Shown one piece after another: positions 11,435 to 23,120 of a DNA stretch of 64,000 bases. The translations under genes and the position numbers were made by a program. Positions within the stretch are counted from its first letter, which is position 1. Each line of letters opens with the position of its first letter. The DNA is taken from positions 102,493 through 166,492 of the forward strand of contig KV918923.1 in assembly GCA_002049455.2 (NCBI GenBank), read 5' to 3'. The stretch is from Porphyra umbilicalis. Lineage: Eukaryota > Rhodophyta > Bangiophyceae > Bangiales > Bangiaceae. The notes beneath the pieces are model-generated. The model did no database searches, was not told where the DNA came from, and was given only the letters and a program-made list of their open reading frames with translations.

Positions 11435-13747
11435 CTATGGAGACGACTGGCCGCCGCCCAGAATGTTATCGGTGGTGGCTAAAGTATAGAAGACCACCCG
11501 GCACCCTCGAGCCGGCGCTGTGGTGAGGGTAAGGCTGCTGCCTGCGTCACGGTCTCCGTCTGAGAGCTGCGCCAACATCCACGCCACCGCCGCCACTGCC
11601 GCCAGCTCCGAATTCATGACACCTTCTAAGACGCCCCCCCCCGCCCCCTTCCCCCCGGCGGTGCCTCGCACTTGAGAAATGTCTAGGATTGTCCGCGTGA
11701 CCGCTTTCACAGCCTTCAACGACTCAACCATCACGGAAACATTCCTGGCAGCCGCCGACCCCGCAGTCGCCGCTGCTCCCCCCGCCGCACTGACGGTGGT
11801 AGTGACGCTGCCGCCATTGATGAATGCCCGGGAGCTGGGAACCGGCTGCGGCGGGGGCGACCAGAGGTGGCAGACCACGCTCTACGCACAGCAGCCCTTT
11901 TGCGCGACGAACGCAGCCACCACCACTTGCCCCGCTGCAATAAGAAGCGCTGTCGTTCCTGTGCTGGGTGTGACACGAGGGAGTTGAGTCCAAGGCAGTG
12001 TCTGTTGAAGCTGTCTACGAAGAGGTCCGCAGCGGCGAGGAGAGTGGGGAGGGAGGGACACGCCCAATGGGGATGCGTCAGTATCGGCGGCGGAACCCCC
12101 GACGGTGCATACGATAAGCGTGTCGGCAGCGCGGTTTCTTGCGTAGCGCGCAATAAGTACGCTCCCCCTGAGAGGGTGGCCATGTAAACGCAAAGAACGC
12201 ACCGGCCATGTACCATGGAGCGGTTGAGCCGGGGGCGCGACGCCGCCCGCAAGCATATGCCGCCGTTGCCGTCGTGGCGGCCGCAATCGCATGCCCAGAG
12301 TCCGGCTGGTGTGGAGGGCGCGGCGGCGACGGTCCCGACGCTCGGTGCTGCTGTTTGGGGAACACGAGGCCGACATAAAGGCAGCAGCTGCGGCACCGGA
12401 AGCCCCCCAAGCATCCCGCGACCACTTGTGGTGGCGGCAGCGTCCTTAGCATTGTGAAGTCCTTTCCAACCCCCCACCGGCGAGTCGACGTCGCTGTCTG
12501 GTCCGGCGGCGTGGCCACCGCCACCCACGCAGCTGCGAGCGTCTACGGCGCCCCCCAACACCGCCCTTATTTCACTGTCAGCCCACACTCGTGGCATTTC
12601 GGACGCGTCGAGGAGGAGGCTCCCGTGCCACCTGACCCACAACGGCAGTGATGTCCCTCTCAACGACACGGCATCCGGAATCCCCGGTACGGTGGGGATA
12701 GGCAACTCGGCCGAGGACGGAGAGGTGCCGGCCAGCGGTCGCGCGCGGGGTCGGAACCGTCCCCCGCACGCTCATTGGGAGAAGATGGTACCACTCAAGG
12801 CGCCGGAGGAGCACCCGTAAAGAGCGGTGGCGGTAGAGGCGGCCACCGCAGAGAAATCAGCAAAGAAAATACAGCGGGTGGCGGACGGCAGTGTCACAAT
12901 ACAGGCATACGCGGGGTTGGAAGCGTTGGAAGCGGCGGCGGTGGCGGCGGCGGCATCCGTGCCCTCGCGTCGCTGCCGCCGCTTGCGTGAGGCAGCGGAT
13001 CCCCCCTCCTCCTCCACGCCCGCCTCGGCACGGGCCCCCCGGTGGGCATAACTCGTCACAGACCGTTGCAGACAGCAGGCACTTGGTGGCGGCCGAGCCG
13101 CGTGTCGTGGTGACGGCCAACAGGAGGTAGCGCTCGCGGAGCCTGGCAGAAAGGGTGCCAGCGCGCGGCTGGGGCTGTTGGAGGGGCGCCGTACCCACGG
13201 AGTTCGTGAGTATGCTGCTGCGTGGAAGAGATGAGGGCGCCCGCAGTAGAGGCGGGGGCGGGGGGGGAGCCGCGACGCGCGGGGAGGCAGTCACGGCAGC
13301 GGCGTCACCCCAGCAGCCGCCGCTGCCGATGCGTTCGTCACCGCCACCGCACTGAGCCGCCACTGCGGCCACTGCCGCCGGGAGCTCGCAGCCCCCCTGA
13401 ACTCCAGACGTGAGCTCGAATCGAGGGGCTACGGCAGGGAGCCACACGATCACTAAGCGCTCCCACATGTCCGCTGCCGCGGCCGAGATCGTTCCCCCCC
13501 GCCCTGGCCGCCGGCAGCAGCGGCAGCAGCAGCAACGATAGCCACAGAATGCCCCTCCCAAGTGATGCCCGCCACGCGGGGGCCCACGGTGAGCATCTGC
13601 GGCGCCTCGCTTCCACACGTCTGAGACGTGGCGGAGCGGGCAAAGCCGCGGCGGTTGGCGTTGTGGGCATAGAGGGCAGCGATGCGGCAGGCACCGACTT
13701 GGGAGCCCCCTTTCGTGCCGGGCCTCGTGGCGCGCTAGTGCCCGCAC
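11435..13747 (-). pseudogene. Fragmented coding region of unknown function
   Basis: Several minus-strand frames, none complete, give protein-like segments one after another: RERYLLLAVTTTRGSAAT (near 13130), AYACIVTLPSATRCIFFADF (near 12880), LPLWVRWHGSLLLDASEMP (near 12630), LFVDSFNRHCLGLNSLV (near 12000) and SVMVESLKAVKAVTRTILDI (near 11700), ending at a stop at 11435. Alternating hydrophobic patterns and Ala/Gly-rich linkers suggest one gene read from 13747 towards 11435 and broken by frameshifts or by short introns like those elsewhere in the window. I recognise no family. It may equally be several unrelated chance ORFs. Confidence 0.35.
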
Positions 13748-14158
13748 GACCGACTAGCCACGTGCCTCCAGCGGCGCGTTGATGCGGAGTGCGCTAAACG
13801 GCGCAGCACCGCGCTGCTGATCGTCGTCCCCGCGCCGATGGCGGCCGTCACCGCGCCGCCGGCTGCCGTCGCAGCTCTGCTCGGGTCCGGGCGGCGAGCC
13901 AAGCGCAGGCCTTGCGTCTTGGCGTGTTTATTACGAAGGCACGACAGCTGGTGGCATCAGGAAGCAGCCAAGGTGGGCGCCATCCATGGCTCATTCCCAG
14001 GTGTAGAGCAGAGGCCCGACATCGTGAGCAGCAATCCGCACAATCAGAGGCTGGGAAATGTCCTACTCTGGAAAGCGGCACGCTATTGGAGGGAGCCGCC
14101 GGCTTACATTTTCATTTGCTTTGTCGTCTTGTGCGGTTCCCCCCCCGAAGCGGTTCAC

Positions 14159-15366
14159 ATGCAGCAGCAATTTTCTCCTGTTTCCACTCCACTCCTCAAC
14201 AAGATGACGCGGGGCGGCCGAAGGCCGAGCACGAGCTCGCTTTCCCCCGAGGAGCAGGCTGAGCTGAAGATGGCCCGTAATACGGCGTCAAAGCGCGCGT
14301 CGCGCGCGCGCGAAGCAGCCGAGAGGTGAACACGTCGTCTGGATCACGGTGGCATCTTTCTTGCCGTGACAGGCGCCACCCCCCCCCTCCCCGCCCCCCC
14401 GCCTCTTTTCTGAGCCTTCCCGCAGGATCTGAGTCCCAACCTGCCCTTGTTGGTGACGGCGCCTTTTTTCCCTTCGTTAACGACTACATGGACATCTTTG
14501 GCGCTGAGCGCCGCGAACTCGATCGCATTGTCGTCCGGTGCTGCCACGAGTACTTGGCGCAAGCCAGGGGGGCGGATCTTCTGTGGGTATCATCTTCGGC
14601 TGTTGGAGGGCCTTTGCGAACCGCGCAGGTCGCCCTCTCTACGGGCGGCCGTGGATTTGAAGTTTTTAGGACCGGTGTGACGGTGTCGACGATGGCCCGC
14701 GCGCTGGTTGAGCTCCGTGGCGTCGTGGCCGCCGGGCTGCCCAGCACCATTTTCAACTCGACGGCCGTTTCAACCATTGTGCGCTTCGGTCGGAAGGGGG
14801 ATTACGGTCGAGCAATGCTGTCGCTGTCGATGGAGGCGCTCTCGTCTATTGGAGGAGCATCTGCGTTGGCGGAGGTCCTCGAGGCGTTTGCGTCACTTTG
14901 TCGGCTTTTATCGTCGGCTTTCGGGCTCAACTTTGCACCCTTCAAGCCGATTGCACCCATCTCTTCCCCTGGCGCAGCCGAGCAACGGCCACACACCGAT
15001 GGTTGCCCACCCTCGCTCGTTATGGACCCACCTCGCATGCTGGGCGCGTTTCTTGCCATTGAGCCCAGCATACATCTCCCGGCATGGCCGAGGTCCCACG
15101 TAGCGGTGCAAGGCGAGGCCAAGACGGGCGGGGGGATTGGTGCGGTTGTCCATCTGAGTGTGTGTGAGCTTCTGGTGTTCAGAGGGGACACAGCGCACTG
15201 TGGTACCTCGAACCCGTCTGCGTCCGCGCACCACCAGCTTCATTCCTACATCATCAGCAATGCACACCGCAGCACGTTTGACGTGGAGCTCACGTACCCA
15301 CTTCCCAAGTGGTCGCTCCCCCTCCCCAAGCCGCGGCGTCGCCGCTCCAGCCCATGGGCTGCCTAG
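14159..15366 (+). CDS. 2OG-Fe(II) oxygenase-like protein with a basic N-terminal exon
   Basis: Exon 1 starts at ATG 14159 (or 14204) and encodes a polar segment with ARNTASKRASRAREAAER, resembling the basic region of bZIP proteins but with no leucine zipper. A GT-AG intron of only 47 nt (14326-14372) would join it in frame to the long second exon. That exon has RPHTDG (H-x-D iron ligands, 14992-15000), LLVFRGDTAHCGTSN (third His at 15196, 65 residues after the Asp) and HHQLHSYI, the layout of double-stranded beta-helix dioxygenases that use iron and 2-oxoglutarate. Substrate is unknown; nucleic acid is possible given the basic segment. The main alternative is that exon 2 is a pseudogene fragment starting without an ATG. 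The protein ends in a Pro/Arg-rich tail. Confidence 0.5.
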
Positions 15367-15639
15367 GACGCAAGAAGCTGCCGCCAGATTGTAAGACGGG
15401 GAGAGCCGGTGTGACGGAAAGTGCGGTGGCGGGTCATCTTTCGTGTTTATTCATTCTACAGAGAGGGTAGAAACGAGGTTGTGGGCGCGTGGTTTGGCGC
15501 GTGGCCGCTGCACTCTCCCCCTCGTTCGTACCCCTCCCTCTCCGCGTCCTGTCGTTTTCCCCTGGCCCGCACATATAGTTTCCGCAGTGAGTCGGGTTGG
15601 GCGCCTCTCGAGCACACACGCGCGGCCTTCCCCTCGTAG

Positions 15640-16700
15640 GACCGCACGCCCACCGCACATCTAGCAGGGCAGTGAGGGGGAGAGCCGGTAGGAAAAAAAT
15701 CTGCCCCGAGACGAAGGCGCTGCAGCGGCAGATTCGAGTGCGGAAGCTGGGGACGGCGGTCAGTCAGACCCCCCGACAATACCGGCGGCGACCGCGGCGG
15801 CGGCCACGTCCACCGGTAGCGCCGGCGGGCTGGGGCCGCCTCAGGCGGCGGGCCGGAGCGGCCGCCGGCCAATGTGCGGCCGTTGCCGCGGCCGCCCGCC
15901 GCCGACGGGTCGCGGGGATTTCAGCGGCGGCGGGCCCGCGCCTTCGGCGGTGCCGCGGCCATTATCGACGCCGCTGCGGCGGGTGTGGCGCCGCTTTCGG
16001 TGCACGGCGTCGATGGGACTGCCGCGGCCGCCTGCGCGGCAGACCTCGGCGGTGGCGGCGGCGGCGGCGGCGGCGCCGGCGATGCGGCCGCCGGCGACGT
16101 GGCCGCCGGCGCGGGCGCCACCGCCGCCCGGCGAGGGGATCCGCCGCGAAAGCCGACCGCCGCCCGCGACACGGCGTGGGCGCAGCGGGACGAAGATTTT
16201 GCCGACCCAGACTTTGAAAGCCGCTACCCGGGGTGGGCGGCGCCGTCGGCCGCGGCGGGGCAGGCGCCGCCCTCAGTCCCTGGGCGCGTCAATGGTGGCG
16301 CCATTGGGCGGCCGCACCTGCACAGTTTCGAGGCAGCGACGGCAGCGGTGGCTGCGGGAACAGCCGCTGCCGCCAGCGCCGCCGCCCACGCGCAGCAGCA
16401 ACATCATTCGGCCGTGTCGGCCGGGCCGATTCGCCGCTGCTGCCGCCAACGCCACCGCGAGAGCCGCCCTCGACATCGCGCCATCCACGTCACCACTCGG
16501 CGCCACCGAATACTTAGCAGTGGCCGACGCTGGGGTGGCGGGGAAGCCCCTCTCCCGGGAAGGCGTTGTGAGAAGCAGGGCGGGACGCTGAACTGGGATT
16601 ACCTTGCGGCTCGGGCACCTGCGAGCTTCCTGAAACTCGCTGTTGCCCTTCCGGCTGGTGCACGCGCCATCACTGACGCCGTCTGAGTACAGGGGGCAAG
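15640..16700. other. Very GC-rich low-complexity stretch
   Basis: Ala/Gly/Pro/Arg-rich ORFs run in several frames on both strands, for example 15874-16686 plus (270 aa) with AWAQRDEDFADPDFESRYPG in its middle. None shows a recognised domain. The plus-strand ORF could be a real low-complexity protein, but composition alone produces such frames at this GC content. Confidence 0.35.
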
Positions 16701-17480
16701 CGGCAGCCGCCCGATGTCTTCGCCGCCGCAGTCGCACCACCGCCGGCGCGCCTGTCGCGCGGCGTACATGTGCCGTATTTTTGCATGCTGCCGCCCCTGC
16801 CCGACCAGGCAGTGGTGGTGTCGACCTCGTCGCTTGCTTCAACTGTAAGCCCAGATCGAGAAAGCCTAATTCCAGTTCAGAGAACGACTTAATCGTGTCT
16901 GTTTTCCGAGCAGGACACATACGTGAATGCTGCCGAGATTGAATTGCTACTGCGGTATCTGCCAGTTCCAAAAGAAAGAGAAAGTCTTGCTACACTTTCT
17001 ACATGTGCCAATTTTCCCTCTCAGTCATCCACTTCGCCCAGCCAGGTTCGAAACCGCCTGGTGCGCCTACAGACTGGCGGTTACCTTCTAGGAAGCGCCT
17101 TCCATGCTAGCAGCTGCCAATGCTATTCTTGCCAACGCTCGTGGTGTGGCATGCGCGGGCATGGTCTGTGAAAACAACCTCCAGTCAAAATAAAAAAAGA
17201 ACTGGCGCCGGTCATCCCGGCCGCCCTGTCACCAACTATCTATCCGCCAGGTCAGACCAAAGAAACAGTCGCCGTCGCCAGCATCGTCACACTTCCGTCC
17301 CCCCTCTTCAACGCGGCTAGAGCGAAGCTGGCCGCGAGCCGTTCTCTGCCGCCGACTCGGCGCGCGCCGATGCCCACCGCCCGCACCCGGACCAGAGGCA
17401 CCAGTAGCATCATACCGCCCCTGTCCAGACACTACCCCCCCAACGTCCCCGTCCCGCACCCCTCGCGCTCGTCAACGGCC
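16701..17480. other. Moderate-GC spacer, no gene recognised
   Basis: There are no ORFs with domains. A short hairpin (CCAGG ... CCTGG) near 17050 surrounds a TTCGAAA sequence that looks like a tRNA T-arm, but no other tRNA arm is present. Confidence 0.3.
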
Positions 17481-18650
17481 GAGGCAGCCTGTTTGGCCAC
17501 CTCGGCGCGGCACTCAGGCCGCGCGACCCCTGAAGAAGCTGAAACGACAATCAATTCGCCTCTGGCGGCGCCGCCGCGCGCCTCTCCGTGGCACTCACAG
17601 CGTTGGAGGTGGCGCGCCACCCCAGTGCCTTCCCGATCAGCCGCCGCCGCGGAGGGAAGTCTGCGAGGGTCGTGGTCGGCGACTGGCACCAACACGTGGC
17701 CAGGGCACCGCCGGCCGGAGGCGGTGACTGCTCCGCCATGCGCTTGACGCAGCGCCGGAAGCCGCTGCCATCCCGCAAGTCGCCGATTGGCTCAGAGTCG
17801 GACCCACAGACAAACAAAGCGCCTCTGCGCAGTACTCTTCCACACGCATCACGCGCGTCAGCGACCGACGCCGCCGACCCGCCCGCCTTGCGGCGGCTCG
17901 CGGTCCGTGCGACCGCCAGAACCACCGACACGCCGACCGCGTCGACGTTCGCGGTGGCGCCGCGCGCCGGAGCTGGGTGGTGACGGCGGTGGAATTGGCC
18001 GGCAACACAGGGGAACGGGCGCGTGGCGCCGCCACCAGAGGGGGAAAGGTCGAGTGTGCTGGTTGGCGGCGGGCGGCACCGACACAGCGCTAGTGGGCTG
18101 CCGGACGTGGGCAGTGGATTCTTCGCCACGCGCTCGGCGCAACGTCGGTGGCCGTCGCCAACGCGCGAGTCGCCGCCAGAGGCAGCGTCGGACCCCCCCT
18201 CTGAAACCAGCACCCCCGAAACGTCTCCTCCCGCGCCCTCCGCACGCCTCGGCAGTCGACGCAGCAGGTCCTCTGCAGTTCGCGCGGCCTGCGGGCCGTG
18301 CGGCCGCCCAAGCCGCCGAGACGCCGTCCACGTCGCCATCCGCAGCTCAGCCGCGCCTGTCATCCCAGTGGAAACAGCGGTGCAGGTGGCGCACCACCGC
18401 GGCGCGGTAGCCCTGCGCCGCCGCCGTGGAGAAAAGGCAGTAGTGGTAGTCGGTTGGAACCGGCGCCGTCACGGCGCCGGCGGGCTGCCGGACATTGGCG
18501 TTGGGTGCTTCGCGACGCGTTCGGCGCAGCGGCGATGGCCGCCGCCATTTTGCGGGCCGCTGCCTGGCACGAGCTCGTAAGAAGCGACATAAGCTGGTGC
18601 CGGCAGTTGCGCAGCTTCTCCAGTTAGGCGAAGACGTCGGAGGAAACTCC
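17480..18650. repeat. Degenerate ~390-bp tandem repeat, three units
   Basis: Related phrases ending in a CGCAGCG-like core occur near 17738, 18128 and 18517, 389-390 bp apart, each after a GGGCTGCCGGAC-like or CCGCCATG-like lead-in. Overlapping Arg/Ser/Pro-rich ORFs on both strands repeat with the same period, so they reflect the repeat rather than genes. Confidence 0.6.
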
Positions 18651-18779
18651 GGTGTCGGGTCACGACGTATGAGAATGGCGCAAAGGACGTTGGGTGAGTG
18701 GGAGAAACTCAAGAAGAGCGACGCTGCATTTTTCGAGTCAATGAGAACGAAAAAAAAGGAGTAGGGACTTATGTCTGGT

Positions 18780-19650
18780 TTTGATGCGACCCGATTTCAC
18801 TGTCAAGAAGCTTGAAGCAAGCATTACGAATGACTCCAGACCCTGCGATTAGAAATGTGGTACCACGGTGTACAGGGCAACGGCCATCTACCCCTTGACG
18901 CGAGCGTCACTGCACCACTTGCCGCAGCACGAGTTTTACGTCGTGGGCGAATCTGTGTTACGGAGCATAGCACCCCAGTATAACGACCCTCTCCTGACAT
19001 ATCTGGTCAGGCCTTCTTAATTCTGAGTCGAAGCAGACGCAACGTTTGAAACCGGGAGGATTGAAAACCACTTATCGCATTCTCCTTGATTCGAACCCAC
19101 GACCACGGAGCTGGGCATTTCCGCACTACGCCACCAGGACCTGTGATGCCAAGTAGGTTCATGTGAAACTCGAAGGCACCATTTTTTGAGACATACCGGG
19201 TTTCATTTCCGTCATGAAGAAGCTCCCAGCTCCGCCTGAGAGGCCGCGTCATTAGGACCTATGATCTTCCTGGGCTTTGTTACCGCCCGTTGCACGTGGC
19301 ACCTCGAACGTCTTTTGTCAGTACAGCAGTCGTGCTCTCGGCAGTTTCGATGCTCACTCCCGTGCAGATCACACCCGGCGCCTCCGCCGGAGATCTCTCC
19401 AAATTCGTGGGAATCACCCATGATGGCGCCGATGTGATCATGGACCACTCCTCTCTGAGGCGTTCGCGGGCATCTTGCGAACGGAATAGAGCGTTTCCAC
19501 CACTTTCTCTGACAGTAGCATGCCAATGGCAGATGCGCTGCTCTGACGCCTGCGAACAATGGTCAGCCTTCCCACTCACGCCTGGATGAAGGTCTCTTTT
19601 CACGCAAAAACCTGCTTTCACTTAGCCAGAAAGAAAACTGCAAGTAAAAC
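18780..19650. other. Moderate-GC region with tRNA-like relic, no protein gene
   Basis: Short ORFs only. The stretch contains the tRNA-like sequence listed separately and leads into a hAT-type terminal repeat at 19663. It looks like old transposon debris. Confidence 0.35.
19085..19140 (-). ncRNA. tRNA-like relic (possible tRNA-derived SINE head)
   Basis: On the minus strand TGGCGTAGTGCGG (19121-19133) matches an RNA polymerase III A box and GGTTCGAATCA (19087-19097) a B box. A D-arm-like GGC/GCC stem is present and the ends show TCCT and AGGA. The two boxes are only about 23 nt apart and no anticodon stem forms, so this is not a functional tRNA. Confidence 0.4.
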
Positions 19651-19662
19651 ACGCATGGCACC

Positions 19663-19900
19663 CAGGGGTTGTCAGAATACGGTATTTTGGCCGTATCCGG
19701 GCCAGAATACGGATATAATCCGGAATATGTCGCAGAATATTCGTCCATGATTGTCCATTGAAGAAACAAATACCAACTACGGGAAGCTCTGGACGTCACT
19801 ATGTCAATATCCCGAGCTGCTGGCGCAAATAGATGTCGAATATTGTCGTTTTGTTTGCAATTACAGTAGCCCAAGATATCGGATATTTATCCTGACAACC
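19663..19900. mobile_element. Short hAT-type element relic
   Basis: The left end is CAGGGGTTGTCA, the same 12-bp terminal sequence that bounds the hAT element at 32682-34138. The right end keeps only TGACAACC, the inner part of the inverse. The interior is AT-rich with repeated ATCCG/CGGAT motifs, as in the larger copy. No target duplication is visible. Another copy of the terminal sequence starts at 19944 and may mark a second fragment. Confidence 0.6.
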
Positions 19901-20089
19901 GATTTAACTCCAGATGAAATCCTGCTGGACTAAGCTTACGTTAAGGGGTTGTCAGAAAACGGCATCCGCCAATGAAGTCTCGTTTTCCAGACCGGGACCA
20001 TTCCTGTCCAACCATCTCCACTCCCGCCTCCCCCCTCTCTCCCTGTTCTCTCCCAGCAAGATAAAACAACCAATACTCATGCTGCGCAG

Positions 20090-22340
20090 CGCGGCGTAGT
20101 GGAATGCGGCTCCGTGATGCCGTGGGGCGCCACCGCCGCCGCCGTAGCCGCCACAACGTGCCGGGCGGCAGCGCTGCGGGCGGCCGGCGGCGGGCAGCGG
20201 GCGTCGGGCGGCGGGCAGTGAATGGTGCGGTGCCTCAGCGGCGGCGGAGGCCGCGCCGGTGGCGGGCCGCGCCAGCGAGAACGGGGCGGCGGCTGCGGAT
20301 TCCGGCGCGTGCGGGAGGTGCCGGCGGGGAACCCTACGAGGGTGTTGATTTAGGACGGGGGGGGAGGACGCTGCTGCTGACGGCGGCCGACGTCCTGGTG
20401 GGGTCCATCGTCCTAGTGCTGAGAGGGCGGCAGAGCGCCGCTCACGGCCGGTCCGACGCTGCATCCACGTCGTCGCTGGCCGCTGCCAACCCGCATCGCA
20501 TCCCCACCAGCATGACGGAAAGCGCAGGAGCCGCACCGCGGTGGTGCGTCCCCGCCGCAAACCACACCGCCGCTAAGAGGCGCTCCGCAGCGCCGTAGAC
20601 GTCGAGTGGCGGGAGGGCAGCGACAAAGAGGTCGGAGCGTCCAAGACGGCTGCTGTGCCGGCGGCCGGAGGGCCGCGCGAATATGAGCGGGTCCGCCGCG
20701 GCGGCCCCGGACGCGTGCGTGGAGAACGGGACGGGTCGGTGCGGGGATGCTGTCTATTTTGGGGCTGGTAGCGGCTGCTCCTAGCGACGGCCCGGGCGCT
20801 AGTGGGGACACCACCGACGCTGACTCCGCCACGACGAGGAGCGCGGCGGCGCCGCGGGTGGCGACGAGGGCGGCGCGTCCGCAGCTCTTGGGGTCGTGCG
20901 ACACTCAAGGAGCGTCAAGGCGGGTTCATCGGCGGCATGGGCCGCGAGACAGAGAGGGGAGGGCAGGGAAGTGGCACTCGGGGCGTGATTCCTGCTTGGG
21001 GGCGAGCCGACGCTGCTGTTCTAGGCGGCCGCGGGGATAGCGGCGGCTGTCGGCCTGGCGCAAACAGAGAGATGGAGGGCTGCGCGGGCCCGACTGCCCA
21101 CTGGTGCCGTCGTGGAGTTCTCCGCGTCATGACACCACGATAACCTTTCCTGCACGGCGGTGGCGGTGCAAGGCGAAACCACGGTGGTGCGCTACCACCG
21201 CCGTCGTCTCCTTCGTGGCAATGCGCGTGGCGGCGCCGGGCGTGGCGACGAGGCGGACGCTTCGGCGGCTCTGCCTTTCGAGCGGCTCTCTGGCCGCTCG
21301 AAGGCAGGTGGAAAGGGGGAATTGGCCCCCCGAAAGCACGGGAGAGGCGGAGCGGGGACGCTGGGAAGGTGCAGTACTTTTGGGAGCAGGCCGACTCGGC
21401 TGCTGCCGGAACGACTCGTACGGACGGCGGCCATCGGCGCGCGCCGAGCGGGTGCCGGAGCGCTGCTCAGGTCAGATTGCTGTATGGAGTCGCGTCGGTG
21501 CCGGGCGCTGCCCACTATAGACCCATTCTTCCCACAATGGCGGGAGCTGTGCGGGTTGGCGCCGTGGTGATGCGCCAACACTGCCGCCCGTATGTTTCCA
21601 TCCCCTACCTCGCGCCTGAGTCGTGGCCGTTGCGGTTCTCACCTCGCTCCTTCTGAACAAATCCTTCTGGCACTGCCATTGCCCCTTATTCGTCGGCAGC
21701 ACCCGTTACTGCTCGCCTGCAACGGGCGCTCGTTTGCCTGTCTTTCTGCCGCCTCGCTGTGCTTTTGTTGCACGCGGGGCGGCTGGTGCCCGGAGCCCGT
21801 GGAAGCAGAGACGGCCCGTTTTGATATTTTCTTTCCGAAACAGTGAAATGGGGGGTATCCTCGTCCCGGTGCCGGCCACCTGCCACCGGCGCCGCCATCG
21901 CCGCCAGGGCAGCAGCAGACGGCTCAGCGGGCGACGGCGGCCACGCTCCCTCCCACCTCCCACTGTGAGTGAGTGGCGCCGCACAACTGTCTCTGATGCG
22001 CGGCCGGTTCTCCGCCACGAGCGCCGCTGTGACGTGGCGACGCCGCGCGGGGGGGCGTGCGAAGAAAGCCTGTTGAAAGGAGGGCAGTTGGTGCGTACCT
22101 GCATGACGCTGGACGTCGAGGCGGGCGGCGGCGACGTTTGGGGCGGGGGGAAGGCTTCGGGGGACGGGAAGTTAAGTGTTAGTCGCCTTGGTGCTATAGC
22201 GGTGGCACGGCCTGCGCCCCAGGTCTGGCAGGTCGGCGGCGTCAGCCGCCGAAGTGTGCGGGGAGGGTGCGGGGATAGGCGCTGTTGGGGGCGCGGTTGC
22301 GGCCGCGTCGCCCACAGGGGTACTCTGTGTGACGTGTGTC
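20090..22340. other. GC-rich region with overlapping ORFs, no gene recognised
   Basis: Many Arg/Gly/Pro/Ala-rich ORFs overlap on both strands (up to 264 aa, 21623-22417 plus). None carries a domain or a balanced composition. Phrases about a CACCACCG-like core near 21180 recall the 390-bp repeat at 17.5-18.6 kb, so part of this may be a diverged relative of that repeat. Confidence 0.35.
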
Positions 22341-22349
22341 GGGGTCATT

Positions 22350-23060
22350 TTATTCCTTGGACAGCAAGTTGTAAGTTGAATGCCAGTGGCGCTGAGCTGC
22401 CGATGCACGAACCTTGAACGTGGGGCGAGGAAGTGCCTCGATGGCAAAGTCCCTGCGGCGCCCGCTGTTCTCGCTTTGCATAATGCCCCGCAGAGTGGAG
22501 TACGTTGCCCTTCGGAACATCTTGCTGTCTTGTTTGGGAGACGGCGGACGGGGGTCAATGAGCGCAAACGTCGCCGCGAGCGCCTCGCGCTGTTCGTGGG
22601 AGAATTCCTCGGGTCTCCGGCTGGCGACGGATACCGGCAGCTGGAGCATCAATGCCGGTGAGTCGCCGAGCACATGCACAGCCCACCCCAGCATTCGCAG
22701 GTACACGTGGTGGCGCAGTTTCAGATTCTCCAACCGCCTTCGCAAGGGTGTCCCGCTCGTTGTCACTGCCAACGCGTCGTCATTGGCGGCTAAGCCCAAG
22801 AAGAGCCCCTTTGCCGCGGGGTCCTTGTGCGCGAAAGTAAAAAGATTCTCCAGCACACAAAGCAGCGGTCCGACAAGGGGGGGCTCAATGGCCGCTGATG
22901 GAACCGAAAGAGGGATGTCCCGGGCCTCGTGGGGGTAGTAGTGCAGTGTAGAGGGGATTGAAGCAGGCGCAAGCGTTGGTAGCACAGTGGTTGCACGAGT
23001 AGTGGAGGTGAAGCGGGCATCTGTAGCAGGGGCTTTGGAATCAGGCACTTTTGGTTGCAT
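22350..23060 (-). CDS. Unknown 236-aa protein, likely transposon-associated
   Basis: The first in-frame ATG is at 23060; the stop is at 22350-22352. Composition is balanced, unlike the GC-driven ORFs around it: a Thr/Pro-rich N-terminus, a middle with VGPLLCVLENLFTFAHKDP and RRLENLKLRHHVYLRMLGW, and a basic C-terminus. I recognise no family. It lies 60 bp from the left end of a 0.7-kb repeat. It may be a DNA-binding accessory protein of a transposon, or an exon of a larger gene with an upstream exon missed. Confidence 0.45.
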   Translation of the reverse strand: MQPKVPDSKAPATDARFTSTTRATTVLPTLAPASIPSTLHYYPHEARDIPLSVPSAAIEPPLVGPLLCVLENLFTFAHKDPAAKGLFLGLAANDDALAVTTSGTPLRRRLENLKLRHHVYLRMLGWAVHVLGDSPALMLQLPVSVASRRPEEFSHEQREALAATFALIDPRPPSPKQDSKMFRRATYSTLRGIMQSENSGRRRDFAIEALPRPTFKVRASAAQRHWHSTYNLLSKE

Positions 23061-23120
23061 CAGGATATAGTCCACATCCCCTCACATGCACTCTGGGTTG
23101 AGTATTTGACGAGGTCATAT

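Noticed and set aside
14206-14328. bZIP transcription factor
   Set aside because: The basic segment resembles a bZIP, but no leucine heptads follow in any frame, so I describe it only as bZIP-like.
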